Below, piece by piece: positions 11,636-23,333 of a stretch of 64,000 bases of DNA. Both the position numbers and the translations under genes were made by a program. Position 1 is the stretch's first letter; the number at the start of each line of letters is the position of its first letter. The notes below the pieces were generated by a model that saw only the letters and a program-made list of their open reading frames with translations, was not told where the DNA came from and did no database searches. The DNA comes from Capitella teleta (taxonomy: Eukaryota; Annelida; Polychaeta; Capitellidae), in contig KB298217.1 of the NCBI GenBank assembly GCA_000328365.1, forward strand, positions 286,351-350,350, written 5' to 3'.

Positions 11636-12647
11636 GCCGGTGTAACAGTTTCTATAGTACCCTGAATAGGTAGTCCGGCGGACTCTAAGTCCTGGTTTGT
11701 ATAGTCATAAGACTTAATGTGCTAGGAATAGTAGTCCGCAGACTGCTATATAGTCCTACCAAATTTAATAACGAAATCCTGCGAATCGCTCGCTTTCTCG
11801 AAGCTGTGATGCCTTCTGGGTAGGACTTAGTTGTCAAATAATTTCGGCTGTCCCTTAACTCGGGAGTGTTCGAGCTTTCCTCGTGATTGCAAATGTGGTT
11901 GTTTCGACTTTAATAATATACCTACCTAAAGGTATTCATGTGATCGGCGCAAGATCTACCATTCCGAGTGAATACTCATGAACAGACGAAATCGGCAATG
12001 GTTGGTTTAAAACAATTTATCATTTGTTACACTCATTCTGCAAACCTGTCATCTTCTCACCTGTTCTTGTTGATTGAAAACAGTTATCTGATTATAAATA
12101 GAATGATACAGTAGAGGACAAGCCAAACACCACGTCATACTGCATGGATAAATAATATTATTCGCATGATATAAGGTTGAAGGAGCCCATGACAAATTTC
12201 CAACCACAAAAGAGTAAACACAAAGCACGAAAACTCTTGACGCGTGTATCAAAAGTAATATCCAGGAGATGAAGTCCAATTCTGTCAAAAATTAAGAAAT
12301 AAATAAAATAGACAAGAAGTAATTCAGTGGAGGTGTGATTGGATCCCTAATGTTTCCACTTCTTAATCACACTATGTTACACACAACACCATATGAAACG
12401 GCTGACATAGGTGTCTTTGTGAGTCATATGCTTGAAAAGCATACAAGACTATATTAACACCCGGACTATGGGTCCTGTTTTTGCTGTAACAGATTGTGTA
12501 GTCTCCGGGATAGATAGTCATAGCTTCTGCTACATAGAAGCTATATTTTACATAGCTAGGTTAGGTAGTTCTACAAGGACTACTATTGCCAGGTAAAGTT
12601 ACCTAGGACTACCTTTTCAGTAGGACTTTACATGTTGTTACACCGGC
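11636..12647. mobile_element. non-autonomous DNA transposon A, with terminal inverted repeats and TAGTCC subterminal repeats
   Basis: The left end reads GCCGGTGTAACA and the right end reads TGTTACACCGGC, a perfect 12-bp inverted match. The similarity continues inward through CTGAATAGGTAGTCC on the left and CTGAAAAGGTAGTCC on the right arm read in reverse, so each arm is about 41 bp. Both subterminal regions carry many TAGTCC/GGACTA words (for example near 11672, 11726, 11750, 12577, 12606). The flanks both hold AGCTG (11630-11634 and 12648-12652), with one extra base on the left, a possible 5-bp target duplication. At 1012 bp and with no transposase frame it must have been moved by another element. 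Superfamily not assigned. Confidence 0.6.
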
Positions 12648-12798
12648 AGCTGCAATGCCAGCCATGCAGCTCATCTACTTCAGGCCTAATCACTAATACG
12701 TAGAAATAATGCCATTATTGTATCTAGAATGCTTTGGTTTGTTTTCTATCGTATCTTCTTTTAGGTTCCACCTTAATATTGTGGATGTATCAATGCAT

Positions 12799-12805
12799 AC
12801 CGAGA
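12799..12805 (+). repeat. target-site duplication ACCGAGA, left copy of element B
   Basis: ACCGAGA directly precedes the left inverted repeat and recurs at 14037-14043 directly after the right one. Confidence 0.6.
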
Positions 12806-12871
12806 CACCCTATTCGACTACGCTTATTTAAAACCATTCGTAACCGCTGTCTCCAGCAGGCGCGATAGTAT

Positions 12872-12923
12872 ATTCGTAACCGCGTGCATGCGAGCAACGC
12901 GCGCAGAGGTTGCGGTTACGAAT
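12872..12923. repeat. hairpin in left half of element B
   Basis: ATTCGTAACCGC at 12872-12883 pairs with GCGGTTACGAAT at 12912-12923 around a GC-rich loop of 28 bases. Confidence 0.75.
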
Positions 12924-13068
12924 AAATGCGTCAACCAAAAATGGGGGACATGACATGAAAGTTCACCACCAAGAATTTTCACATTGAATCTACCGTAATC
13001 CAGCCAATTGACATGCCACTTTTCTCAGCCGCCAGCTGGAGACGCTCTGAATCGTCTATCGTCATCCC

Positions 13069-13777
13069 TTAAAGGGACTGAGAACTGGTTAAAAATGGAC
13101 TTTGAGTCGTTATTTGATGCACCAAAAATGATTTCTATGCCTGGCCCACACAAGGAATACCATCGCTAACGATTTCGCGGGCGATATATTGCTAACTAGG
13201 CGTGACGTCAGCAGCTGTGATGAAACACCGAGTTCCCCATCTGTTACAATGGGCCTCGTCATATCAGCGTGTCCTGCGACTAAACCCTTGGATATTTTTT
13301 TCTTTTCTTTTCGGAAATAGATAGATTAATCATTTTGCCACCAGTCAGGCGCGAAAAAAAAATATTTTTCGCTATTTTTCTTATTTTAACAAGCGATTTT
13401 CTAGGACACCTACCATGTTTCTCATCCTGAAACAGTAAAAAGGTCAGCCAGAGTGCACCACGCATGCGCTTTCGTTTCGTAAACAACAAAGATGTCCTTT
13501 TATGGCGAAGATTCTCTGCTCTGATTGGCTGAAATCGATAGCTTCACGAGGGGAACGGAACCAATCAGCCATCAGCCAAACCAAGCCATCAGCTGACGTT
13601 TGCCTCCTATACTTCGCAATGGAAGCCATTCTCCCATAGGCGCAATGCTAACCCCGATATCCGGAATGCATTATTTCCTTACGCTTGCATCCAGGCATGG
13701 TGTTTTTGGCACGGAATGCTATCAATTGGTGCTATGAGTCAATAGAACATCACTTAAAATTTAGTTCCCCATCCCTT
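13069..13777 (+). mobile_element. MITE-like element C, copy 1 (nested in element B)
   Basis: Nearly the same sequence occurs at 26724-27417 in the same orientation, with only scattered base changes and one small length difference near 13636-13668. The ends are a short inverted repeat: AAGGGACTGAGAACT on the left against AAGGGATGGGGAACT on the right in reverse. The left end begins TTAA|AGGGA in both copies, as in elements that target TTAA (Kolobok or piggyBac groups), but the right flank is TTCA here rather than TTAA, so the class is only a suggestion. No transposase. Open frames of up to about 69 codons shared by both copies are by-products of the repeat. Confidence 0.75.
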
Positions 13778-13796
13778 TCATTGTAGAGATCGACCA

Positions 13797-13800
<4 letters not shown>

Positions 13801-13837
<37 letters not shown>
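13801..13837 (+). repeat. poly-T tract (37 T) in right half of element B
   Basis: A homopolymer a few bases past the end of element C. It lies inside element B. Confidence 0.9.
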
Positions 13838-13919
13838 CGAAGGGCTCAAGCGCTATTGCTGTAAAAAAAGAGTGGTTATCAGCAACAAACCCACATTGGT
13901 TACGAATGTCACAGTTGGC

Positions 13920-13971
13920 ATTCGTAACCGCAGGCACAGCGCGCAGAGCCACGTGCGCGGCGGTTACGAAT
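13920..13971. repeat. hairpin in right half of element B
   Basis: ATTCGTAACCGC at 13920-13931 pairs with GCGGTTACGAAT at 13960-13971 around a GC-rich loop of 28 bases, matching the hairpin at 12872-12923 in design and loop length. Confidence 0.75.
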
Positions 13972-14036
13972 AAACTCTCGGCCTCGTGAAGTCAGCGGTT
14001 ACGAATTAGTAATGGTATCTTTGGTCGAATGGGGTG

Positions 14037-14043
14037 ACCGAGA
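14037..14043 (+). repeat. target-site duplication ACCGAGA, right copy of element B
   Basis: Perfect match to 12799-12805. Confidence 0.6.
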
Positions 14044-15993
14044 AAATTATGCGACGACATCCGTGGTTAATATTGATTAACCATAACTTCAGACAAGATC
14101 AGTATTTAGCTATAAATACGACGACGTATAATGGCGAGCAAACCTCGCATCGAGAACGGAACAATGTAATTTGCTAATTGATGAATGTATAATTGAAGCT
14201 TCGTTGTACTTGCAGTGAGGTTATCGCATTTTGATGTCTACTGTCTGTATTTGGAACGGCCATTTTGCCTTTTTTGATCTGTGCAATTTGCATTGGCTAT
14301 TTGAGGTTCTGCTTTGACATTCGATAGCAATGAGCTCGCTGTTCAGAATTAAGGCCAGTGACCGGCTGTGCAATTGATGCCTTCTGGGAAGGCATCTCAC
14401 AAAGGAATCTTTGCTGCTTACAGCGCTTCTCCTGAATTAACATCCATTCTATGTAAGCAGACAATTCCTTGCTTTCCTCTTTACATGCATGCATATGCCT
14501 ATCAACGTTATTGTATAATTCAAATCATGAAACAGTGTTTGATTACATAATTTCATCAAAATAATGTTCTCTTTCTGAGGCCCACGTTTATTCAAAGAGG
14601 AAGGAGCATTGTGCTGGTATTGCATATTCTGATAAGCGTCCAAAATGAAGCAGCCAGAGATATGTTATATATATACTTGCTTCTCGGATGCACTACTCAT
14701 TCTATCTCCTCGATTTTGACATGCTTGTGCAAAGTTCAATGGAATTCCTGTGAACGTATGCTAAATTACTTGCTTGTGTTCTGCAAAATTGTAAAAAAAA
14801 AAAGCATTGAAGGCTTCACGCCGTATGCAGTCAACACTAATAAATACCACATATAATACTCAAAAAGAGACTCGCGCACCTGTCTTGTAATTAGAGCTAG
14901 CTGGTGAAGGCGCTGCTGCCATATAAACTTGATTACATAAGACCGCATAAGTATCAATTGTATTAAAGTCTATTTCGAGAGAGCAGCGTAAGAATAACAT
15001 AGCGTCTTAAATGTGTTGATGCATCAAGAGGAATGACAACAGTCAAGGTTATAAGGATATAATTGCGACGTTGACATGGAACTATCTTGTTTCTACGTAA
15101 CTGCAGTCGATGTGTCTTATGATTCTACCTTGAATGAAGTATCATTTGTCGCTTCATTTGATGAATGAGAGCATTCTGCTTTGACCTCAAAGACACGCAC
15201 TGAGACAACTCGGTCGCCTCCTGTGCTGTCAAAGTGTGCGAGGCTGAGAGGAATGTCTTGCTGTTTTCGAGTGGACTCTTTGTATTGAAGAGGAGTAATA
15301 AATCATAACGCCCCTTGATTAATAATTTCTGTGTTAAGTGCGATATCAATCTCACTATTAAAACGTTATATCAATTATCAAAGGCTCAACGTTGGCCTAC
15401 ATATTTTGAACAAACCACTTCTACTCCCAGCTCTATGGCTCTACGTAGACAAGATGAAGCATAAAATAATAATATTGTATAGCTCAATGGATCAACAAGC
15501 CTTACCAATTTTCTAGAAAGCATTCATTAAATATTTTCAAAAGATTAGAAAAATGATTTTCATACTGAAAAGGACCCCTGGATTCCATGTTTACACACTA
15601 TAATGATGTAAACCACATTTGCATCGAGGCACCCCATATATCCAAGACATGAGAGAAACTGCGTTCAAACTCCTGAACCATTCCATTGAGGACAATGTGA
15701 ATAAGAACATGGCGACTGAGATTGCAGCCATTAAAGAAATGTATTCTCGCCGCAGATGCCGGCTGCGCATATTTCCTGGGCTTTCGCGCAACCCCATTGA
15801 TCAAACTGCTGGCTTAATGGGTTTCAGTATCGGGACTGAAAGCACCCTTATTGATACCGAACGCCAATGCATTGATAAATGTGGTGCTTATCAAATGTAG
15901 CCTATTTTCTAGAAATGATAAGTTCTTTTAGACCGTGCGCAGATCGCTATTGCATTGCATGCATTGTAACACAACCGAGTGTCACATGCAATA
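14044..15993. other. no gene recognised
   Basis: Contains a 93-codon frame at 15619-15900 (+) overlapped by minus-strand frames. It shows no domain. Otherwise AT-rich. Confidence 0.4.
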
Positions 15994-16002
15994 GCACTCA
16001 TA

Positions 16003-16286
16003 AGTGAGTGAGTGAGTGTACGGGCGCAGAACAGAAGACCCGGGACCGGGGTTTCCCCCTACTCTTATCGATAAATTCCAAGGGTTCTTTTTCCTGCATA
16101 CCACCATAGACAGTAGTACACAGTGCCCGGCCTTGTTACGCAGTTGGGCAGCACTGCTGAGTCACCGAAGAATTACAATCATAATTCACAATCATAACGC
16201 CCGTGGCCTGATCGGGTCTCGAACCCGGGACCTCGACCCCCCACGGTCGGCATAGGATTGCAGACAGCGGTTTAACCCACTGAATG
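16003..16286 (-). mobile_element. tRNA-derived SINE, copy 1
   Basis: Read on the minus strand it has a tRNA-like head with a B-box GGTTCGAGACC inside GAGGTCCCGGGTTCGAGACCC, then a body shared along its length with the copy at 54820-55159. Shared body pieces include ACTGTCTATGGTGGTATGC and GGGAAACCCCGGTCCCGGG. The head is about 10 bases shorter than in the other copy, so the A-box is partly lost. GCACTCATA flanks it on both sides (15994-16002 and 16287-16295), a target duplication typical of LINE-driven insertion. The tail side carries a short GTGA repeat, (TCAC)n on the element strand. Confidence 0.8.
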
Positions 16287-16299
16287 GCACTCATAGTGT

Positions 16300-17758
16300 T
16301 TACGTGATGTAAGGAATACGATGGGTGTTAACAAGAGGCATCTGCCGAGGCTTTATATCAGTAATAACAACATTTTGTTAATATAAGAGTACTTGTCGGT
16401 AACGGTTGATATATTATGTTGTTACTAGTTTGCATTCAATATTCTACACGGTTAGTTGAGCATTGCATAGTATATCCGAAAAAGAGAAAATATTCACTTC
16501 TGTGCTATTTTTGAGACACTCGACAGTGTTGATGGAAGTAATTAATATTAATCATGTTTTATGCCCCTTTGATATTCACCCCTTTGTTTGTTATGCCCAT
16601 TTAAAAGGGTGCCACTCATCATAACAGTGTCATAAATAGCGGATATTGCACGAAAAAGGGGCCTGCACTCTGACCATTGCACCATGCAGGCACACCATGA
16701 CATGCAGAGGTCAAAGGAATGACCATCATGATCAATTCATGTAATAGAATGGACCGAGTGGACTCTCCAGGGTTTATACGCTGCTGTGAGATCCAATTGA
16801 AGCACATTTGAGTAACCACGTGCAACCTTTGCTGGGGCAGACATTGCCATCAAGGGAAATAAGCTTTTGCTCTTCGCAGGTGACTTTCAATAGGTCACAT
16901 TTTTTGATAGCCAGTGCAATAGGGCAGCCGAATATGGCCGATCCTTTTTCGATTTTATGCTGGATGTGTGCAACTTGTGCTCAAGACAAAGCAGTTTGCA
17001 GAGAGTACTTGTCATCAGTTTCACAATAATCCCTCTACTTGGAAATGTTTATCTCCTATCGCTGAAGCGCTAATTCTTCTCTGTAATTAAAATTTTACAT
17101 TCTGGTAACGCCTTCTCATTCAATCACTTCTAGGAAGTGAATGAATTTGAATATCTGGGCTTGATCAAAAGCAAAATCACATCAGACAAGAGGAGATTAT
17201 TATAGAAATCGAGAATGAAATGGGGTGAAAAGGTCAAGGAAAATGGAACTGCGCATGCTCAGACCACCAATGTTCGCAATGACCGCCAATGCTTGCTAGT
17301 CGTGGACAACTCTTAGGCATGGTAATACGTAAGTTATTGAATTTGAACTTATTGTATACTTATTTAGTTTTTGTGTCTTGTATCATGATTATCTGCCGTA
17401 AACTTAGTTGCAAAACACACGAAGTAGCCTTAGCCTTCCCGAATACATGTATGATATTCACGGAACAATTGCTGCACGATGTTCCATCAAATTGGATTAC
17501 ATGTACTATATCCCATTATATCTGTCATTTTTCTTTTGCCATTCCAGGACACCCGTGTGCATGATAATGACACATTTACATTCCTGGTAGCTTCCATTTC
17601 AGTCTTCGGTGGTAATCCACTGTTCATTGGGCGTTGTATACAGGGGTTATACATAAAGCTGAATTCACTAGATTCGAGATTCCAAAGATGACAGCAACGG
17701 TAAATAAGAATTCCTAGAAAAAGTAACCACCCAAGACAGGCACGAGCGTCTGCATATC
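16300..17758. other. no gene recognised
   Basis: Frames of up to 91 codons, none with a recognisable domain. Confidence 0.4.
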
Positions 17759-17937
17759 ATGTCCTCTTTTTACATCTTTGCCGCTGCTTCCTTCCTGTGT
17801 ATAAAGACTCTCGGTGCCGAAAAATGCCCTGACGTTGTGGCCGATTGGTGCTACTCCACTGAAAACTGGATCAGAAGTAGAGAAGGTCACAGCCTCCCAC
17901 ACTCCATACTCAAAATAATAGCCATCTATACTTATAG
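17759..17937 (+). CDS. candidate first coding exon of a secreted protein
   Basis: The ATG at 17759 (A at -3) opens a frame beginning MSSFYIFAAASFLCIKTLGA, with a hydrophobic core FYIFAAASFLCI and a plausible signal-peptidase site after LGA. It continues EKCPDVVADWCYS, with two cysteines, as in many extracellular domains. The frame reaches AG|GTAAGA at 17937/17938, a strong donor, and stops two bases into the intron codon. It would give about 59 residues of a longer protein. The minus strand is also open here (62 codons), so this rests on the signal-peptide pattern plus the donor. No next exon found. Confidence 0.35.
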
Positions 17938-19325
17938 GTAAGACCTTGTATATGTGTATTTAATAAGACCGTCAACTACGCTAGTCAAATGATACACACG
18001 TATAGTGAATTAACCCCCTCCCCATAAAAAAAGTGATAAAAACGGTAGAAGCTCGTTATATTGTTTTACCACCGCAAGTTCCTTCAAGGGCGACAAAAAC
18101 TGATACGAATAATATCAAAAGGTCCAGAAAGGGACTGTTCTCGTGGGCTATGAACGAGTGAGTCATTCATTATAATGTATTTTATTTCAACCTGAATGAT
18201 AACCTAATACTCTAGAAAATCCTCCAATAAGACACAATATCTTAGAAGAGCCGAAAAGGAGTGACACGGTGTCGAGATTCATTGGCATCCAATTATTCCG
18301 AAAAGAACAGAGAGGCCTCGTTAGACAGGCAATGCCCGGAGAACAATGTCCTTAGGAAAGCGACACCAGATCAAAGCATTGATGCGCATCAAAGAGTTGA
18401 TGGCCTCAATGGTAGGCATTGAGGTGCATAGCATAATAAGCAAGGGTGCGTAACTAAACACTAAGTACAAAATGCTCTTCTGGACCATATTAACTGTGTA
18501 CATGTTCTCGTAACTCAGCGTGATGCACATAAAAAGAGGTGTTAGACCATAACCCGTGCGGCCATTATGATCGCCGTATGCTTTGCTAATGGTGCCGATG
18601 CATGTGGATAAAAATGAGTCTCTCATGGATGCTGCATATAGTCTGTGATTAATATAGCGTGCGATTTATATCCTCAATCGCCTGTTATTTCGCTCGCAAT
18701 CCTCTGAAGCTGGGCCCTCTGTTGGTCCTCAGTCTAGACAGGATCTGAGACACGCACACTCAGACTGAACCATTGCAGATGCTATCTACAGCAAATAATC
18801 CTGATTCCGCAAGTCCACCCAGACGGCCACTGCAGTAGAACCAAATTAGAGCCAGATAACTTCATCTATCGCTGGTAAATTGCCTTCTTCTTGGCGGGGT
18901 GTCGTCTGGCATTTGTATTTGACGGCTGCTTCGAGCTCCCAGCACCTTATTTCTTATCGGCCCTATGCGACTGTGCATAATTTTCCAATAATAACAAATG
19001 AAGTCTAAATTAGACGCAAAAAATTGAAACTTCTGAGAGGAAGTTCGGCTGGTTTTACCATAATAATGATTGTTGCGATGTCTTTGCCTCTTTGTTTGTC
19101 GCAGTACAAACGATGACATCCACTCAAACGATTGTATGTGCGCAAATAAAAGGATTCGTCTCATTTCAATAACGTGCATTTAGTTAAAAAGATGTCTAAA
19201 CAATATTTTACGTGATTTTTTTTCTTCATTAACGATTTTTAATGAACCAAATTGCTCATATATTTTCATTATTTAGTTAGTTTTTCATTTGTAAATTGAA
19301 TACATGGGTGCGCTGAAAAACACAA
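17938..19325. other. no gene recognised
   Basis: Two minus-strand frames of just over 100 codons (18321-18626, hydrophobic; 18862-19179, basic) show no family that I know. Confidence 0.4.
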
Positions 19326-19344
19326 AGAGAGAGAGAGAGAGAGA
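19326..19344 (+). repeat. (GA)n microsatellite
   Basis: About nine GA units followed by a short A run. Confidence 0.85.
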
Positions 19345-21203
19345 AAAAAAACAGTTAGTGGTTTGCTCATTCATTCATTCACGCTGAACTCATAAATTCA
19401 TTGTGAATTGCGTTCGCTTGCACCGATTATTTAATCCGTTTAAATATCACACCCGATAGTTATGAATGACATAATTATATAGATTCACGGACTAATGTCA
19501 CAGAACATCATTTGATCACTGCATGATTATGCGGTGCAATTACTCCTATGTTAGAATGTAGCAATAATGAGATTGGATCGTGTACGCAAACGCACTCGGT
19601 TTCGAGAAGCAATTGATCAACTGATCATTCGCGCAAACCTGTTCAATCTCGCCTCAATCATGGCTTCCCCCTGCAAGTGGATTTTCTGGTTGTTGACTGC
19701 TTAATTGGATTCTCTGTCGTGAACAGCCGTTAGTGAGAATGTCCACTCAATCGAAATACCTTACAGGCATAAGTAAAGGGCATTGCAACCCGGAAATCAA
19801 GTTAAAATAGCGATGAATTATTTTTTACAGTGGTTTTATAATAGGCATATGGGTGAATTGGAAGTTAAGTATAGGCAGGAGTTGACGAAACATGCTTTTG
19901 GAGAGTCTGATTGGAAACCAGTGCTCGTGGTAGTCAAGCCTCAATATCAAAAGCCAATAAAAGGTATCGAATCAGGGGATTACCCTCGCACTGCCAGTTG
20001 GTTTTAAGAAGCACGTGGGGTGACCAATGCCCCCTCTCCTGCCCCCTTGACAACATCCTCTTTCCTTGCACCATAAGTGAATTTTTGACCTGATTCTCTT
20101 ATGCAGCAGCATATCAAACCGGAGCAACTCGAAACCTTTGAGAGTCAGTGCGGTGGCTCAGAACAGGTGCTTTATGTCGCACCTGGGGCCCTCCCATTAA
20201 CGACGGTGTCCGATGGTGTCCAGTTGCCGATGGCCATCAGATGACCACAACAATCTGTGACGGGGACCGTTTGTTATAGTTGCACCGGTTTTGCTCGGAT
20301 GCAATATGAATGCGTGTGGAGCTAGTGGCGGATCGGGGATTAACAGATTCTGTGTGATGTGCAAGTTGACGTGATCCGTCTTCAGACTTCAGCTTAGCGG
20401 CTGGATCTCACTGCTGATCCTTCACTCCGCAAACACATGAGGAGTGCGTAAGGGTACGTGCTATTCGTTATTCGAATATGCGACGTTTTGAGCTGCTATC
20501 ATAAGAAGCACGCAATACAGTATAACCATGACTAGTGGAGTTTAAACACCATGGCTGCAGTACAAACTACTCACGCACAGACAGAGGGAAGCAAATTGCC
20601 CAACTCAAGGTTGTTGAGAGTGTTGGTTATAACTTAATTATAAGCAATGCATTCTATTAATACCATTGTAAATATGTGACCAATGTCTGATTCTGCTTGG
20701 CGTGACTGTCGCCGCAGATGGGTCTCCAAAATCAGCTACACACTACTGACTAAAAGGACTGCATTGACGAAGGGGTTACATCAAGGATCAACAAGGCTTC
20801 CTCTTCATTAATTTTGACCGCCTCCAGCGCAGGTTGTTGGGGGTGGGAGGGAGAGAGAAAGGGCGGTGTATGTCTATCAAGCAATATGGTAGCGTATAAA
20901 TGTAGCAATTCTGTATGATGTACTGCCTAAGCAAGATTCGTCAGATAAACTGAAATGGGTGATAGAATGAGATTGAAAATAAATCCCCGAGGCATAGTTA
21001 TCCTCCGAGCTAATTGAAGCCACAACTGTTCCATTGCATGCACATATGACTCAAAATCACGATGGTTGACACGATTAGAAAGCCATGCTATAAAATCTAC
21101 AGAATCAATTGAAGAAGTCAAACACAATTTAACCGCTGACGTAGAGTCGAACTTCGTGGAAGCATTGCCACGTAAAGGCAGACGTTCTTGGACAAATGAA
21201 GAA
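19345..21203. other. no gene recognised
   Basis: AT-rich to mixed composition. Short frames only. Confidence 0.4.
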
Positions 21204-21731
21204 TTATGAACAGTCTGACAACCCCCAAATCATCCAACGTGTAAGGTTTTGATCATGCAAGTGTATATTTGACTCTTCAATCACTTCTTCGCGATGAAAC
21301 CCACCCTCCTTATCGGGTATAGCGTCACTCACACGTGCCAATTGTATCGGATTAAACAATAGAATATGGCGTTGAGGGGGCAGGTATCTACCGTGTCCTT
21401 TTCGTGTGTTGCGATCTTCGTGTGTTGACGCCGCCTTAATCCGTTTGATATCCGAAGGGAGTTGGTCAATGCACCCTTGATTTGTGTTCGCTCTAAAATT
21501 TCCAAGGACGAAATCTACAAAGAGTGGGCAAACACGCATGCGCAGTTGACGGTCAACAACCGGATACAGATCATTCAGTCGAATGTGGTCCATAGACCTC
21601 ATAGAGGATGCAGTCACTTTGCATTTAATGTGCATTGCAGATACATCATGACCAAGAGCAGGTAATTGTGGTGGTTTCTGTGCAATGGAGGTCACGGTCA
21701 AGAGTGCAGTCCAGGACAATGATAACCACAC
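21204..21731 (-). CDS. unrecognised 175-codon open frame
   Basis: The longest uninterrupted frame here, with an apparent hydrophobic N-terminus (MWLSLSWTALLTV). At the AT content of this window a 175-codon frame is expected less than once by chance, so it may be or have been coding. I do not recognise a domain. A faint likeness to the protease region of BEL/Pao-type elements is too weak to use. No splice signals or polyadenylation site were tied to it. It could equally be an exon of a rapidly evolving gene, an old element remnant, or chance. Confidence 0.2.
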   Translation of the reverse strand: MWLSLSWTALLTVTSIAQKPPQLPALGHDVSAMHIKCKVTASSMRSMDHIRLNDLYPVVDRQLRMRVCPLFVDFVLGNFRANTNQGCIDQLPSDIKRIKAASTHEDRNTRKGHGRYLPPQRHILLFNPIQLARVSDAIPDKEGGFHREEVIEESNIHLHDQNLTRWMIWGLSDCS

Positions 21732-22408
21732 TGGTCAAGGAACAAATCAACTCCGATTGCATGTTGTATTAATTAACACAAGAAGCGTATTAGGATTAAT
21801 TACACCGGGATCGAATTGCCATGCGGTGGTTTGGTGCTGGGGTCACGTGATCCGCGCACCAGGGTTCTCGATCTGTGCTGTATTGTGAGTAATTACTAAC
21901 ACAGTAAATATTATAAATATTATAGAACGGCGCAGTAATTATGTTCCTTAATGCAATTATTATCAAACCATTTGCTAAGTGGCTCATTACTTGCTTAAGA
22001 TCACATTCAGTGTCTGTATGGGTTAATTGCGTAATTTGTATGGAAAAAAAATACTAAAATAAAGCAAAATATAGCTGACGGAGTGACTTGGGGAAGGTGT
22101 AGGCTGGAAAAGAATACCAAATTATATCAATGCATGTATTTCTGGGTTTGGCACATAATAACCGCTTGTTGGTAGACGTGTGAATCACCCTGAAGAGATG
22201 ATTTGCATTTTTGTATCTTTAAACGACATGTACTGCTGCCTGTGGTTATATCCCTTATAAATAGAAAGAAGATTGATAGAAATGAGACGCAAATATGAAG
22301 TTGACCTACGCTGGTGGTGAAGCGTACTGGTCATTCGTGGGGAACCGATGACGCACACAATGCAATGTAACATGAACAGACCTCAGAATAGCAGCGGAAC
22401 GCGAGAGC
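21732..22408. other. no gene recognised
   Basis: AT-rich, ending at an assembly gap. Confidence 0.45.
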
Positions 22409-22458
22409 NNNNNNNNNNNNNNNNNNNNNNNNNNNNNNNNNNNNNNNNNNNNNNNNNN
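22409..22458. other. assembly gap (50 N)
   Basis: A fixed-length run of 50 N, the usual placeholder for a scaffold join. The true size of the gap is unknown. Confidence 0.99.
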
Positions 22459-23333
22459 CGTATTGAGATTGATATTTAATCTTGCGTCGAGCGATGGTAT
22501 TAAGTGGGTAGCTGTGGTTATGTAATGAACAACCAAGAATGCAAACAAGAATGCGGGGTAAAATGGGCAAAAATGTGTTCATTTAAAGGACATTATTTTA
22601 CGCATAATAATTTGATTATTATGAACACACTCTGCTTACAAATTAAAACATTTCAGGAAATCTTCATTATTTCAAAATATTTTCTTACTTAAATATTTGT
22701 TTTGCAAACTTCATGGAATTCAATTTACCATTTTACAAATAGCATTTACCAGTAAAGCTATGTTAGGAAATGAATAATATACAAATACATATTGTATTTG
22801 ACTGACCCATTCAATTAGCCAACAAACGCATAATACAGGAAGATTCAAAAGTATATTTACAATTATCCTGTATTATTGAAACAATTCTTGGACTTGGCTT
22901 GTATTTCTCGGGATTGCAGAAAAACAGTCAGTGATTTGTCGTACGATATGAGAAGCATTCGTCGATCTGTGCAATCCAGATTCATGCTGATAATTAATGC
23001 AATTAAGCATAAAAATTCAAGGGATCAAGGGGTACAGTTCCCCAGAGCAAACATCAACAATAATTTCGAACGACTTCTGGATCACATTGTAATACACTGG
23101 AATATCCTTAACACCTGACATGAATGCGCATCATCAACTATAGTTTCAAACTTTCAACTCAATATATCTCCCCTCAGTGCATGTGAACTGACGACCTTCA
23201 GTGTGCATTACGCCCAACCATATTCCAATCAAGGCGGCTTACCTGAAAATCCGAGTGAGGCAATATCCAAAGAGTGCGGTCGAGCAAGCAATGTGCGCTG
23301 CCTGTGCTGCTTCGTGCCTGCTGACTGTGACAG
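22459..23333. other. no gene recognised
   Basis: AT-rich up to about 23150, then more GC-rich toward the exon candidate. Confidence 0.4.

Larger units (their letters stand above)
12806..14036. mobile_element. non-autonomous DNA transposon B, split by a nested element
   Basis: The left end CACCCTATTCGACTA and the right end (read in reverse) CACCCCATTCGACCA form an imperfect inverted repeat. It resumes further in as ATTCGTAACCGCTG at 12836 and its reverse complement at 13993-14006. A perfect 7-bp duplication, ACCGAGA, flanks the pair (12799-12805 and 14037-14043). Inside, each half also has a hairpin made of ATTCGTAACCGC and its complement (12872-12923 and 13920-13971). The middle, 13069-13777, is a separate element found again at 26724-27417, so B was inserted first and was then hit. 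Without the insert and the poly-T it would be about 490 bp. No coding frame. Superfamily not assigned; a 7-bp duplication is uncommon. Confidence 0.65.

Noticed and set aside
18321-18626. 101-codon hydrophobic frame, perhaps a membrane protein exon
   Set aside because: AT-rich DNA gives hydrophobic frames easily. No receptor motif, splice signals or conserved residues were seen.
20927-21127. Minus-strand frame with a possible Gag-like look, near the 175-codon frame
   Set aside because: The likeness is too weak and the order relative to 21204-21731 does not fit a BEL/Pao layout.
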